Counted from the stretch's first letter, positions 1 through 9,300 are shown. The stretch: 28,458 nucleotides of DNA from Mesotaenium endlicherianum (GCA_009602735.1 WELA01007952.1:403217-431674), one strand, 5' to 3'. The notes: generated by a model not told the origin, from the sequence alone. Made by a program: numbers and translations.

Positions 1-1190
1 TTAGAGAAAATTAAAATATCATCCAGGAAAACTTGCACAAACTTATCCAAATAAGGTCTGAAAATGTCATTCATAGCACCCATAAAGGTAGCAGGAGCAT
101 TAGTCAGTCCAAATGGCATCACGTTGAACTCATAGTGTCCATAACGTGTGCGGAAAGCAGTCTTGTGTTCATCCCCCTCAGCAATTCTGATTTGATGATA
201 ACCACTCTTGAGATCTATCTTACTGAACACCTTAGCGCCAGACAGGGTATCAAGCAAGTCCTCGATCTCGGGTAAAGCATACATGTTCTTCACTGTGATT
301 CTGTTCAGGGCTCTGTAATCCACACACATCCGCATAATACCATCCTTTTTCTTAACAAATAGGATGGGTGCGCCGTAAGGTGATTTACTGGGGGAAATAT
401 ATCCATTTTCCTCAAGCTCTGCAATCGGTGTTTTCAACTCCTCGCTCTCCACAGAAGACAAGCCATAAGTGCGTTGCCAGGGTGGCTGACAACCAGGTAA
501 TAAATCGATTTTAGGATCCACCCTGATGCCTTCCTTACTGACAACGTGTCCTAAGAATTCAATATTTTCCTTAAAGAAATCACACTTGCTCATTTTAGCA
601 TATAAGTGATTTTTCCGCATAGTGTCCAGGACTGTTTTTAAGTGTTCAGTGTGCTGAGCTTCATCTTTAGAGAAAATTAAAATATCATCCAGGAAAACTT
701 GCACAAACTTATCCAAATAAGGTCTGAAAATGTCATTCATAGCACCCATAAAGGTAGCAGGAGCATTAGTCAGTCCAAATGGCATCACGTTGAACTCATA
801 GTGTCCATAACGTGTGCGGAAAGCAGTCTTGTGTTCATCCCCCTCAGCAATTCTGATTTGATGATAACCACTCTTGAGATCTATCTTACTGAACACCTTA
901 GCGCCAGACAGGGTATCAAGCAAGTCCTCGATTCTGGGTAAAGCATACTTGTTCTTTACTGTAATTCTGTTCAGGGCTCTGTAATCCACACACATATGCA
1001 TACTGCCATCCTTCTTCTTAACAAATAGGATAGGTGCGCCGTACGGTGATTTACTGGGAGAAATGTAACCATTTTCCTCCAGCTCTGCAATCTGTGTTTT
1101 CAACTCCTCACTCTCCAAATAAGACAAGCCATAAGTGCGTTGCCAGGGTGGCTGGCTACCAGGTAATAGATCAATCCTATGATCTACTTC
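1..1190 (-). repeat. In-frame tandem duplication of RT coding sequence (666-bp unit)
   Basis: Bases 1-520 repeat at 667-1186 with a period of exactly 666. Bases 1-266 are identical to 667-932, while the rest of the two units differs at several percent of positions. The junction is at about 508-520. On the coding strand it reads GTGGATCCTAAAATCGAT, where a GTGGATC-TA block is found both before the family's VDPKKVQ segment and before its IDLLPG segment. About a dozen bases of near-homology therefore sit at the breakpoint. Confidence 0.88.
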
Positions 1191-2099
1191 CCTTTTAGGG
1201 GGTAGTCCTGGAGGCATGTTAAACACATCAGTGTACTGCGCAACAATTTTTGCAGCAGTAGGGTGTTCCGGAGGGCTTACCTTTTTCTCAACCACTTCTT
1301 CAGGTTGAGGAGGTACCTCTCTTAGCAGCAGACAGAACATTCTGTCTTCCTTCTGGTTCCAGCTTTTGACGAACTCCATTGCATTCAGCAACTTGCATCC
1401 TTCTGGAAGCCTCTTCTTTTCCTTCATTTGCCATCCACACAGGACAAGAGGAAGAGCACTGGTGGGTGCCAAGTCAGTCTGCCCATCACTGGCTCCTCTC
1501 ACTTTAACTGTACCTCTGCTCCAACACACTTCAGCTTGATGTCTATTAAGCCAGGACCTGCCTAGCACGAGATCATAAAAGCCAGTGTTGAGTACCTCAA
1601 ATGTAAGCGTTTCAGTTAGACCTGCAATGCCAGAACCTAACTGGACCTCAATAGGCTTGGTTATAACTCCTCCCGGGATACTTGAGGCATCTCCAAGGAA
1701 TATTTTTCTATTCCCTTGGGTGACAGTAGGCAGCCTTAGCCGCTTAACTAAGTCCTTGTGAATAAAAGTATGTGACGCCCCTCCGTCAACAAATGCCCTC
1801 ACCTTCCTACCTGCAATCATGCAATGCAGTAGGATAGGGGGGACTGTCTTTTCCTGACTTTCGCATTGTTCTCCTGACGTAGCAAAGAAATGTTGGACAT
1901 CAGGTGGAACAAGAGCATCCAGAGTGTGCACTCTCTGGACGTCTATATTACTGATGGTCTCCTTTATCTGTTTGTCAGGCATGCATAGTGAATCCAGTTC
2001 AGCAGGACCCATAATACCTGCTACGAGGGCAGCTAGTGACGACTCACTATCTCTAGCATCCTCACAGTCAGTAGACTGGATTACTGACTGTTGCTGTCT
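1..2099 (-). CDS. pol: Pol of copy 1 with duplicated reverse transcriptase (partial)
   Basis: I read this frame codon by codon from 2099 to base 1 and found no stop. It is reached from gag by a -1 shift; its first ATG is at 2012. Order: aspartic protease (VDGGAS motif), linker, RT with IDLKSG and FLDD motifs down to about base 512. The frame then jumps from the VDPK region back to IDLLPG and encodes the RT again, up to [10 protein letters not shown] at the window edge. The repeat unit is 666 bp (222 codons, equivalent to residues 280-501 of the copy 2 pol counted from its ATG). Whether two fused RT palms could be active is unknown, and RNase H and integrase lie beyond the edge. An assembly artefact is possible. 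Confidence 0.85.
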
Positions 2100-2105
2100 T
2101 TTAAA
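2064..2105 (-). promoter_or_regulatory. Gag-Pol -1 ribosomal frameshift signal (copy 1)
   Basis: On the minus strand, heptamer TTTAAAA (2099-2105) lies in gag phase as T TTA AAA. A 7-nt spacer (2092-2098) follows, then a perfect 10-bp stem ACAGTCAGTA/TACTGACTGT with an 8-nt loop (2064-2091). Pol is open in the -1 frame from 2126 downward and gag stops at 2081-2083, so the signal lies inside the overlap. Heptamer, spacer length and stem match the X XXY YYZ frameshift model known from retroviruses and retrotransposons. Function is inferred, not shown. Confidence 0.8.
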
Positions 2106-3559
2106 GGCTGGTCTTTTCTCTCGACCTTAGGCAGGTGCTTGACCGGACACTGTTCTCTGTAGTGGCCTTTCTGCTGACAATGGTAGCAAGTAGATTTTGC
2201 TGAGGCTGGTCTCGGCTTAGTCCTACCACCACCCCTTCCATAGCCACCTCGAGAGGGACCACCTCTACCTCTAGACTGAATAGCATTGTACTCATACTCA
2301 TATTCATCACCCTGATTATCCTCAGCCTGGTCTCCTTCAACTGCATTGTAGGAACCGTGGGGCTTTTTGACAATCTTAGACACCAAAGCGTTACTCTGGC
2401 GCTTGTGATTGAACTGCTGCTGATCCCAGGCGTCAGCATCCTGGATCAAGTCAGCCAGTTTCTCATACTTTTTCTCAGCAAAATGACCAGAGACCTCGGA
2501 TTTCAAGCCATACCTGAAGTATGCTATCCTATACCGTTCTGGCAAATCAGGCTGCTTCATCATGTTCTCTTGGAACTTTTGAGCAAACTCAGCAACTGAA
2601 GTGGTCTGCTTCAGTGTCAGGGAGATCATCGCATAGATAGCTTTCTCCTGCTGGTTGATGACATCAAACTTCTCATGCAACTTCTCGACAAACTCTACCC
2701 ACGTAGGGTCACCGAGTTGCCGAGCCTTACGCTCTTCCTTCCAGTAAAGCCACCAGTCTGCGGCACTGCCTTTCAGTAGCGCACCGGTGTGCCTGACCTT
2801 CTCGTAATCTTGCAGTTCTGGGTAGTTCTCCAGCCACTGCTCAACATCCGCGAGAAACTTGATCAGGTAATATTTTCTGTTTCCCTCAGGATCATAGTCC
2901 TGGGGAGGTTTCGGCTTGGGCTTACTAGGCCCTCGGCCACCACCACTAGTGGTGTGAGACCCCAGTTGGTCTCTGTCCCGGAGTAGGGACATTATGATTC
3001 TTTTGTCCTCCTGCTGGGACTGATACATGGTCGCCATTTGCGACTGCATCTGAACGAACAATGCTCCCAAGTCTACATTTTGGGGTGGTAGATTAGCAAA
3101 TGCAGCAGCAGCATTGGCATCTACTCGCTGAGTAGTGTCCTCAACAATCCCTCTTGCTCCTGCAGCAGCAATTCCTGCCGCATTCAGCCGGTCACGTATT
3201 TGACCTAGGGGTACATTGAGTTGTACGGCAGGAGGTGGGTTCAGAACATTGGCCCTTGATGCCATAAGTTCTTCAACAGTGCGCTCGTCAGCTGGCTGTC
3301 CTTCCCTCCTTTGTATATCTTCAGCGGCCTTTGCTACTTGTTCAGCTTCTAGTCTGGCTATCTCCTCCTCAGCTTGCTGAGCTGCGACTGAGGCAATAGC
3401 AGCTGCCTCATCTGCAGCCTCCCTAGCTGCAGTATCCGCTACTGCTTCCGAATAGGTACGGTTTCCCGCTACATGGCTTTCCGCCTGGTTTTCGACATTC
3501 TCGTTATCCTGGTTCTCCATGTCTCGGGAGTTGCTAGTTTGAGACCTTGTCCTTACCAT
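2081..3559 (-). CDS. gag: Gag polyprotein, copy 1
   Basis: 492 residues, opening MVRTRSQ. Ala/Glu-rich, probably helical N-terminal third (about 40-160), then the retrotransposon capsid-like region ([41 protein letters not shown]). A Gly/Arg-rich stretch near 430-450 precedes one CCHC zinc knuckle at 458-471 ([14 protein letters not shown]). It would form the virus-like particle and bind element RNA. The ATG is 22 nt beyond the primer site. A second in-frame ATG 13 codons later has better context (G at -3 and +4). The protein is identical to Gag of copy 2. The last five residues follow the frameshift site. Confidence 0.93.
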   Translation of the reverse strand: MVRTRSQTSNSRDMENQDNENVENQAESHVAGNRTYSEAVADTAAREAADEAAAIASVAAQQAEEEIARLEAEQVAKAAEDIQRREGQPADERTVEELMASRANVLNPPPAVQLNVPLGQIRDRLNAAGIAAAGARGIVEDTTQRVDANAAAAFANLPPQNVDLGALFVQMQSQMATMYQSQQEDKRIIMSLLRDRDQLGSHTTSGGGRGPSKPKPKPPQDYDPEGNRKYYLIKFLADVEQWLENYPELQDYEKVRHTGALLKGSAADWWLYWKEERKARQLGDPTWVEFVEKLHEKFDVINQQEKAIYAMISLTLKQTTSVAEFAQKFQENMMKQPDLPERYRIAYFRYGLKSEVSGHFAEKKYEKLADLIQDADAWDQQQFNHKRQSNALVSKIVKKPHGSYNAVEGDQAEDNQGDEYEYEYNAIQSRGRGGPSRGGYGRGGGRTKPRPASAKSTCYHCQQKGHYREQCPVKHLPKVERKDQPLKDSNSQ

Positions 3560-3580
3560 ACAAAGAAGACTGTGATAACT

Positions 3581-3592
3581 GCTCCGATACCA
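3581..3592 (-). promoter_or_regulatory. Primer-binding site (iMet tRNA type), copy 1
   Basis: Coding-strand TGGTATCGGAGC begins one base after the LTR's terminal CA. It differs at one position from TGGTATCAGAGC, the complement of the plant initiator-Met tRNA 3' end used by many plant LTR elements. The position and match support minus-strand DNA priming by this tRNA. Confidence 0.8.
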
Positions 3593-3593
3593 C

Positions 3594-4313
3594 TGAAATG
3601 AATCGACTTACCAAATAGGCGATTAACAATTAATAAAGATCTTTATATCAGCAAGTAATCTTTATGGTAATTTCCGTTAACTGGTTAAACGGCAAAGGAC
3701 AATACACTAGCAGTGAATAATACTCGTAAGTCAAATGCGAGTAAACTAGCATCAATAATGCAAATCAGTAAACTCATACATAAGCAAGGTTAGAAGACAG
3801 TGCGTATCAATGGCTTCTCGCCTTGGATTCAGATCTCTCTCAGTAAGCTGTACAAGAGAGTTGGCCTCGTTTCCGAATGCCGAACTCGAGAGCAATGCCT
3901 AGCATATGTACATGGAATGAGTTTACTGTTCAACGGTCAGTGCGATGGCACCGCCTACCCGGGAGTTAACCACGTTGGTAGGACCTCGGTTAACCAAATC
4001 CACCGCCATCTCCCATCATCCCGAATAGCCATCCATCATAGGGATGTCATCTGGCTATTCATCTAGCATATCGCACTTAGATGCATATCAAGGCAGTTCG
4101 CTGCTACCGAGTACGGAAGTCAGCTGGCTGTCAAAGAATGGGTCAGCAAGCTGACTTATATGGACTTCAGCCTGCTGCTTTCGGCTGAGTCATTAAACTG
4201 ATAATTATGTAAAGTCCAGCAGACTGACTATTAACTAAAGTTCAGCAGGCTGAACTTAATTAACTATTATATTTAAATGAATATTATATCCACTAATATA
4301 CTGATTCATTACA
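3594..4313 (-). repeat. LTR-A: 3' LTR of copy 2 and 5' LTR of copy 1
   Basis: 720 bp, beginning TGTAATGAATC and ending GATTCATTTCA on the minus strand, which gives TG...CA termini in an 11-base imperfect inverted repeat. It is followed by the primer site of copy 1 and preceded by the polypurine tract of copy 2. Bases 3594-4039 match LTR-B almost perfectly, but 4040-4313 carry many substitutions and lack a 26-bp duplication. A TATAAA (3642-3647) lies 48 bases before the LTR end and could be the promoter, which would leave a very short R-U5; this is tentative. Confidence 0.9.
4118..4255 (-). promoter_or_regulatory. Cluster of CAGC-NN-GCTG imperfect palindromes in U3
   Basis: Five related inverted repeats stand in the U3 part of LTR-A: 4118-4132, 4142-4155 (perfect GTCAGC-AA-GCTGAC), 4166-4177, 4214-4228 and 4240-4255 (GTTCAGC-AG-GCTGAAC). 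Equivalents occur in the other LTRs: 12194-12356 in LTR-B, near 14252-14395 in LTR-C and 16572-16710 in LTR-D. Arrays of one dyad motif in U3 are typical of transcription-factor sites, but no factor can be named. Confidence 0.5.
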
Positions 4314-4328
4314 ATCCCTCCAACTTAA
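4314..4328 (-). promoter_or_regulatory. Polypurine tract at LTR-A
   Basis: The minus strand reads TTAAGTTGGAGGGAT directly before the LTR's TGTAATG. The purine run next to an LTR 5' end is where plus-strand synthesis is primed. A hairpin, GTTGTCG-cct-CGACAAC on the plus strand (4332-4348), stands just upstream in the element sense. Position shows this LTR is the 3' LTR of copy 2. Confidence 0.6.
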
Positions 4329-4426
4329 CTTGTTGTCGCCTCGACAACATTAAACTGCAGAAATTTTAAATAAGGGAACTGAACCTGACCAGCCTCCCTT
4401 ACTGACTGCCTCTTCAGCGTGTCACC

Positions 4427-6103
4427 TTAAGGGGTTGTTCCTGGGGCTTCAGAATCAGGAGACGGAGATCTGGACCTAGATCTGGACAGCCCTCTAGGTC
4501 TGTCAGCTGGCCTTCTAAAGAACCCTGTTTGCTCTAAAGTTGGCCCTCGAGGAGAACGGAGGATGGTGGCCTGCTCTTCAACCACTTGGGTGTTGATTCC
4601 CACATAGACAGGCATTCCAGTAGGATGCTGAAATACATTGGCTAGAGGTACATGCCCCTGAGCGGAGGGGGAGGCTGGCATACCTCTGGCCCACCCGCGT
4701 GTCCCTCTTCTGGCACCCCTGTCCTCTGGGGATTTCTGCCTGTGTCTGCTGCCCAATACAGTCAGATCAGCTTCTTCCCCTGCTTGGGCAGGTGGGCTGT
4801 GGGAGCGAGCGCGGGGTCCAGTAGTCGCCATAACGGGGATCACATTCCAAACACCTGATCGTGGTTCTTTAAGAAGCGCCCCTGCCTGTCCCTGGGTATC
4901 CTGAGTACCTGCTGCTGATGCTTCTCCTCTGCCTTGTTCTTCTTCCTCATCCTCCTCATCCTCCTCCTCGGAGAGAGTAGGGGTCTCGTCCACTAAGTCG
5001 TCCTGCTCCCTAGTAGACATGGAGTAGTCTACCGACCTCCCTTTCTTAGGGCGCGCTGGAGGTTGCTTGGCCTTCAGCCTACTGATATCTATCCGGCCTG
5101 CATTCTTTGCCCATTTGACAAAGGCATGCTTTCCCTTAGAGAAGTACTCTCTTCCCCTCCTCCTATGTTCCTTGGTCTCTGCATTCATATTGCTCAGGCA
5201 TCCATTCAGCCTGGGGTCCCAAGGGGCAATGTGAGGTGGTAGGATGAGATAGCCGTCTAGGCCATAGTGGAAGTCATCCGGTTGGGCTCGGTCACACTCC
5301 TGCTTCTTATTTGTGACGGTCATCCACCTCCAGTCTGTTGGCTGCTGGTAGTACTGGGGTCCGTGCTCAGCCTTCCTCAGTTTACACGGGAACCAGTGGG
5401 GAGAGAACATCTGCTGTCCTGCTTCCCTGGCCAAGTACTCCCAGCTCCTTCTCTCAACTTCATTGTAAGCTGGCAGGAGTGTGAGGTAGAATACCGTATC
5501 CTTAAAGCTATCGGGCCGCATGCTCACCATCCGGATGAGTCTCTGATCTCCCACTATTCCCGGTATGGGGACCGGCTTGTCCTCTGAATCATCTGCGAGA
5601 TACCGGGCCTGCTCTGCTGTATAGCCCACCATCTTAGCATAATCTTCGTAAAGGACCACGCCGGTGTGTGTCTCGATGTACCTGTCCAGTGCTGTAGCTC
5701 CTTCCTTCTGTAGCAGTGTTGTCTGTTCCAGCCTGTTGATCTCCTGGGCTGCCAGCAATGCTTCCTTCAGGTTATCGAAGTTTTGGCCACCCACCACAGT
5801 ATACCTGTAAGTGGCCAAGCTCTTCTGTCTGTCCGCTTCAATCTTTTTTCTTTTCTCCTCTTCTGCCGCTGCCGCTTCTTCTTGCTGTTTCTTCTGTCTC
5901 TCCTCCTCAGCCTTCCTGAGGTTTTCCGCTTCCTGATCCTTCTTCCTCTGTGCCTCTTCTGCCGCCTCTTGTTGTTTGCGGACCCTTTCTTGTTCTCTCC
6001 TGGTGAGGGACGTCGCCGCCAGCTCCTTCTGGTATTGCTCCATTGTCCTCCTGGCTTCTTCTGCCTTGCGCTTTCTGTCCTCCTTTTGTGTGGTGGGCGC
6101 CAT
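4427..6103 (-). CDS. Third ORF of copy 2, accessory protein of unknown function
   Basis: 558 residues from ATG 6103 (A at -3, G at +4); the frame also extends upstream to an ATG at 6112 in poor context. Residues 1-100 are a highly charged Lys/Glu/Gln/Arg coiled-coil-like segment. Residues 100-340 form an aromatic-rich, probably folded region (FYLTLLPAYNE, MFSPHWFPC, DWRWMTV, GYLILPPHIAPWD). A basic RPKKGR at 351-356 could be a nuclear signal. Residues 378-390 are nearly all acidic, and the tail has SRSRSRSPSP at 540-549. No signal peptide or membrane span is visible, so it is not envelope-like, and I see no enzyme motif. It sits on the element strand between pol and the 3' LTR. Role unknown; the SR tail and basic motif suggest nuclear or RNA-related work, which is inference. 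Confidence 0.82.
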   Translation of the reverse strand: MAPTTQKEDRKRKAEEARRTMEQYQKELAATSLTRREQERVRKQQEAAEEAQRKKDQEAENLRKAEEERQKKQQEEAAAAEEEKRKKIEADRQKSLATYRYTVVGGQNFDNLKEALLAAQEINRLEQTTLLQKEGATALDRYIETHTGVVLYEDYAKMVGYTAEQARYLADDSEDKPVPIPGIVGDQRLIRMVSMRPDSFKDTVFYLTLLPAYNEVERRSWEYLAREAGQQMFSPHWFPCKLRKAEHGPQYYQQPTDWRWMTVTNKKQECDRAQPDDFHYGLDGYLILPPHIAPWDPRLNGCLSNMNAETKEHRRRGREYFSKGKHAFVKWAKNAGRIDISRLKAKQPPARPKKGRSVDYSMSTREQDDLVDETPTLSEEEDEEDEEEEQGRGEASAAGTQDTQGQAGALLKEPRSGVWNVIPVMATTGPRARSHSPPAQAGEEADLTVLGSRHRQKSPEDRGARRGTRGWARGMPASPSAQGHVPLANVFQHPTGMPVYVGINTQVVEEQATILRSPRGPTLEQTGFFRRPADRPRGLSRSRSRSPSPDSEAPGTTP

Positions 6104-6134
6104 CCTGCACATGTAACCAGGGCACAAGTTAGTA
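6104..6134 (-). promoter_or_regulatory. Candidate branch point and 3' splice site before third ORF
   Basis: The minus strand reads TACTAAC (6128-6134), then a T-containing stretch ending GTGCAG (AG at 6105-6106), then G and the ATG of the third ORF at 6103. The branch A to AG distance is about 24 nt. A donor-like ATG|GTAAGG lies at the gag start (11626-11634 in copy 2). Joining these particular sites would place the gag ATG out of frame just before the ORF ATG, so the true donor may be elsewhere. Confidence 0.45.
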
Positions 6135-6308
6135 GGATATGGACCTTTGTCATAGGGATTGCAGGAAGTATGTTAGTATTTAGTATAGTGGCTTCGCTGC
6201 TGTTTACCTTACAGGATGATTGCTAAAAGTTGACGTAGTTGCGATGCGCTACACATAAACGTATGAGTGTGTTTTTATCGCTCTCGCTCACTAACTGTCA
6301 TATATTTT

Positions 6309-6346
6309 CCCCTCCAACTTAAATGGAGACAGGACCGCCTGTCACC
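6309..6346 (-). promoter_or_regulatory. Internal hairpin plus polypurine-tract copy after pol
   Basis: About 25-60 nt past the pol stop (6371-6373), the minus strand has a 9-bp stem with one mismatch (6325-6346), then TTAAGTTGGAGGGG running into AAAA. Thirteen bases (plus-strand CCCTCCAACTTAA, 6310-6322) are identical to the tract at LTR-A (4316-4328), which also has a hairpin beside it. It could be an internal primer for plus-strand DNA or the relic of the element's former 3' end. Bases 6128-6308 between this and the third ORF hold nothing else I can name. Confidence 0.45.
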
Positions 6347-6370
6347 TTCCCGTGTCAACTGAAATGACAG

Positions 6371-9300
6371 TTATGGAGGGACTCCAGCGGCCCGAAGGTG
6401 GAACCGTGTCAACGCCCCTTTGGCATTGGTCAAGTGGTCCTTAAACTCCCAAGTGTCCCCAGAGGCATCGTAACCCTTCCATCGAATGAGGTATTTCATG
6501 ACATATTTAGACGATCGACGGACCGAGCGAGCGTCTAAAATCTCATCGACCTCATATTCCTCAGGGTCGCCGTCCCGGACAGCGGGGACCGGTCCCGGTT
6601 GGACAGGGAACCGACCTGTGAACAGTGTATCACCTTTGATGTACGGTTCCAGGAAGGAGACATTAAAGACCGGGTGCCCCTTGTATTCAGCTGACATGTT
6701 CAGTTTGTAAGCATTCTGACCGACACGACGGACCACCGAATATGGACCGACCCAGACAGGGCCAAGCTTTTTCTTGACCACACCAGGGAGGTACAGGTGC
6801 TGAGAATGCAGTTTGACTAAATCCCCCTTGGAAAATGTCAGTTCCCGACGGTGTTGATTAGCGTATTTTTGTTGGTTTTCTTGGGCCGTGTGCAAGTTTC
6901 GTTGGACTTCTGACAGGGTGTCAGCAAACTCCTGAGTTAACTGGAGGGAGACCGGGTTGTCAATCCCTTCAGGGTGAGTTAAAGATTCCCCTAGCACATC
7001 TAGAGGAGACTTAGGGACTCTACCCAGGCTGAGTTCAAAAGGAGTTTTGCCCGTTGACGCGTGCACCGCACTGTTGACCGCAAACTGAATTTGAGGCAAC
7101 AGGTCATCCCAATTATCTTGTTTTTGGTTAATATATGCTCTCAGCACCTCCTGCAGAACTCGGTTAGTTCTTTCAGTCTGCCCATCAGTCTGAGGGTGGT
7201 TTGCTGTGCTGAGCAGCTGTTTGACTCCCATTAACCCCATTAAAGCTCTCCAGAACTTAGAGGTGAATTTTGAGTCTCTGTCTGAGATGATATTAGAAGG
7301 GAGCCCATGTTGGCATACTACATGGTTGTAAAACTGTCTCGCTGTTTCGAGTGCAGTCACTTTGACAGTTGTGGGGATAAAAATGACCATTTTTGTCAGT
7401 TTATCCACGACTACCAGTATTGAATCATGCCCGTTGGCAGTTCTTGGTAGTGAGACCACCCAGTCCATGGATATAGTTTCCCAGCGTCCCGCTGGGATGG
7501 GTAGCGGTTGCAAGAGACCTCCGGGTGGTGTGTGCCGAGACTTATTTCTCTGACACTGGTCACAGGACTTGACATATTTCAAGACCTCCCGGGGTAACCC
7601 CTCCCAATGATAATGTTTTGCCAGTTTGCCAACAGTTTTGGCCTGCCCCAAATGTCCACCCAGGAGACTGTCATGAGCTTGACTCAGTAAGAGAGACCTT
7701 ATTTCCAAATTATTAGGAATGACCAGCTTCAGCCTGCCTGAAGTGGTTTCAGTCACCCAGACCCCTCCCTTGAGCTTATACCCGAGTGCAGTAGCACGAC
7801 ACACACCAGTAGTGGGGCTGGGCTCAAATGTTGGGTCAGAAAGGTAGGCTTTCCTAAGTTGTTCAAGGAAGGACTTTTTCACCTTTAGTGAAGTGAGTGC
7901 ACACAGGACTTTATCTACAGTATGCTGACTAAAGTTCCTTTCTTGCAAGTCAGGTCTTCTAGAGAGTGCATCAGCAGGATTCAACTTCCCTGGTTTGTAG
8001 TCGATCTGGACTTGGAACTGCTCCAGCATCTGGCTCCAGCGGTTCTCCCTCCTCGACAGCTTGGACTTCTTCTGAAAGTGGGTCAGAGCTAGATGATCTG
8101 TAATCACCTTAAAAGCTTTACCATGTAAGTATGCTCTCCACTGTTTGAGTACATGAATGATAGCTAGCAGCTCTTTATCATGCACTGAGTAATTAATCTC
8201 CGCTGGATTAAATTTCATAGACTCATACAACACAGGATGCCACTCCTGCCGTACCTTACCATCCTTTGTGGTTTTGTCAGCAGGCTGCAACAAAATAGCA
8301 CCCATGGCAAAATCAGAGGCATCAGTAACCACCTGCACCGGTTTGCTGGGGTCATACACGGCTAGCACTGGGGCAGAACAAAGGGCATCTTTAAGGGTCT
8401 GGAAGGCAGCCTGCTGCTCTTCCCCCCACACATACCCGATGTCTTTCTTAGTAAGGTCAGTCAGTTTACTGGCCTTTGTGGAATAATTCTCAATAAATCT
8501 CCTATAGTAGTTAGCCAACCCGAGGAAGGATCTAACTTCAGAGACAGACTGTGGTACTGGCCAGTCCCTTATGGTCTGGACTTTCTTAGGATCCACACTG
8601 ATGCCCTCTTTACTGACAACGTGGCCTAAGAATTCAATACTTTCCTTAAAGAAATCACACTTGCTCATTTTAGCATACAAGTGATTTTTCCGCAGAGTGT
8701 CCAGCACTTTCTTTAAGTGTTCAGTGTGCTGAGCTTCATCTTTAGAGAAAATTAAAATATCATCCAGGAAAACTTGCACAAACTTATCCAAATAAGGTCT
8801 GAAAATGTCATTCATAGCACCCATAAAGGTAGCAGGAGCATTAGTCAGTCCAAATGGCATCACGTTGAACTCATAGTGTCCATAACGTGTGCGGAAAGCA
8901 GTCTTGTGTTCATCCCCCTCAGCAATTCTGATTTGATGATAACCACTCTTGAGATCTATCTTACTGAACACCTTAGCGCCAGACAGGGTATCAAGCAAGT
9001 CCTCGATTCTGGGTAAAGCATACTTGTTCTTTACTGTAATTCTGTTCAGGGCTCTGTAATCCACACACATCCGCATACTGCCATCCTTTTTCTTAACAAA
9101 TAGGATAGGTGCGCCGTACGGTGATTTACTGGGAGAAATGTAACCATTTTCCTCCAGCTCTGCAATCTGTGTTTTCAACTCCTCGCTCTCCAAATAAGAC
9201 AAGCCATAAGTGCGTTGCCAGGGTGGCTGGCTACCAGGTAATAGATCAATCCTATGATCTACTTCCCTTTTAGGGGGTAGTCCTGGAGGCATGTTAAACA

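Larger units (their letters stand above)
1..4313 (-). mobile_element. Ty3/gypsy chromovirus copy 1 (partial, 3' part outside window)
   Basis: Minus-strand LTR retrotransposon read from 4313 down to the window edge: LTR (3594-4313), primer site (3581-3592), gag (2081-3559) and pol (frame open to base 1). From base 667 to 4039 it matches copy 2 at a constant offset of 8075 bases with only about eight differences seen by eye, and the Gag proteins are identical. From 1 to 666 it carries a second, partly divergent RT segment. Its 5' LTR is also the LTR at the 3' end of copy 2, so no target-site duplication separates the two. Integrase, chromodomain and 3' LTR, if present, lie outside the window. 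Confidence 0.92.

Noticed and set aside
33..275. 80-codon plus-strand frame repeated at 699-941 and 8774-9016 (and mirrored at 17751-17993)
   Set aside because: It is the exact antisense of the RT FLDD region of the retroelement; it repeats only because RT repeats.
4427..6103. Third ORF as an envelope gene
   Set aside because: No signal peptide, membrane span or glycoprotein-like cysteine pattern is visible; the protein is highly charged with an SR tail.
6104..6127. Start of the third ORF at 6127 or 6112
   Set aside because: 6127 is a TTG codon and 6112 has poor context. ATG 6103 has A at -3 and G at +4 and follows the candidate splice acceptor.
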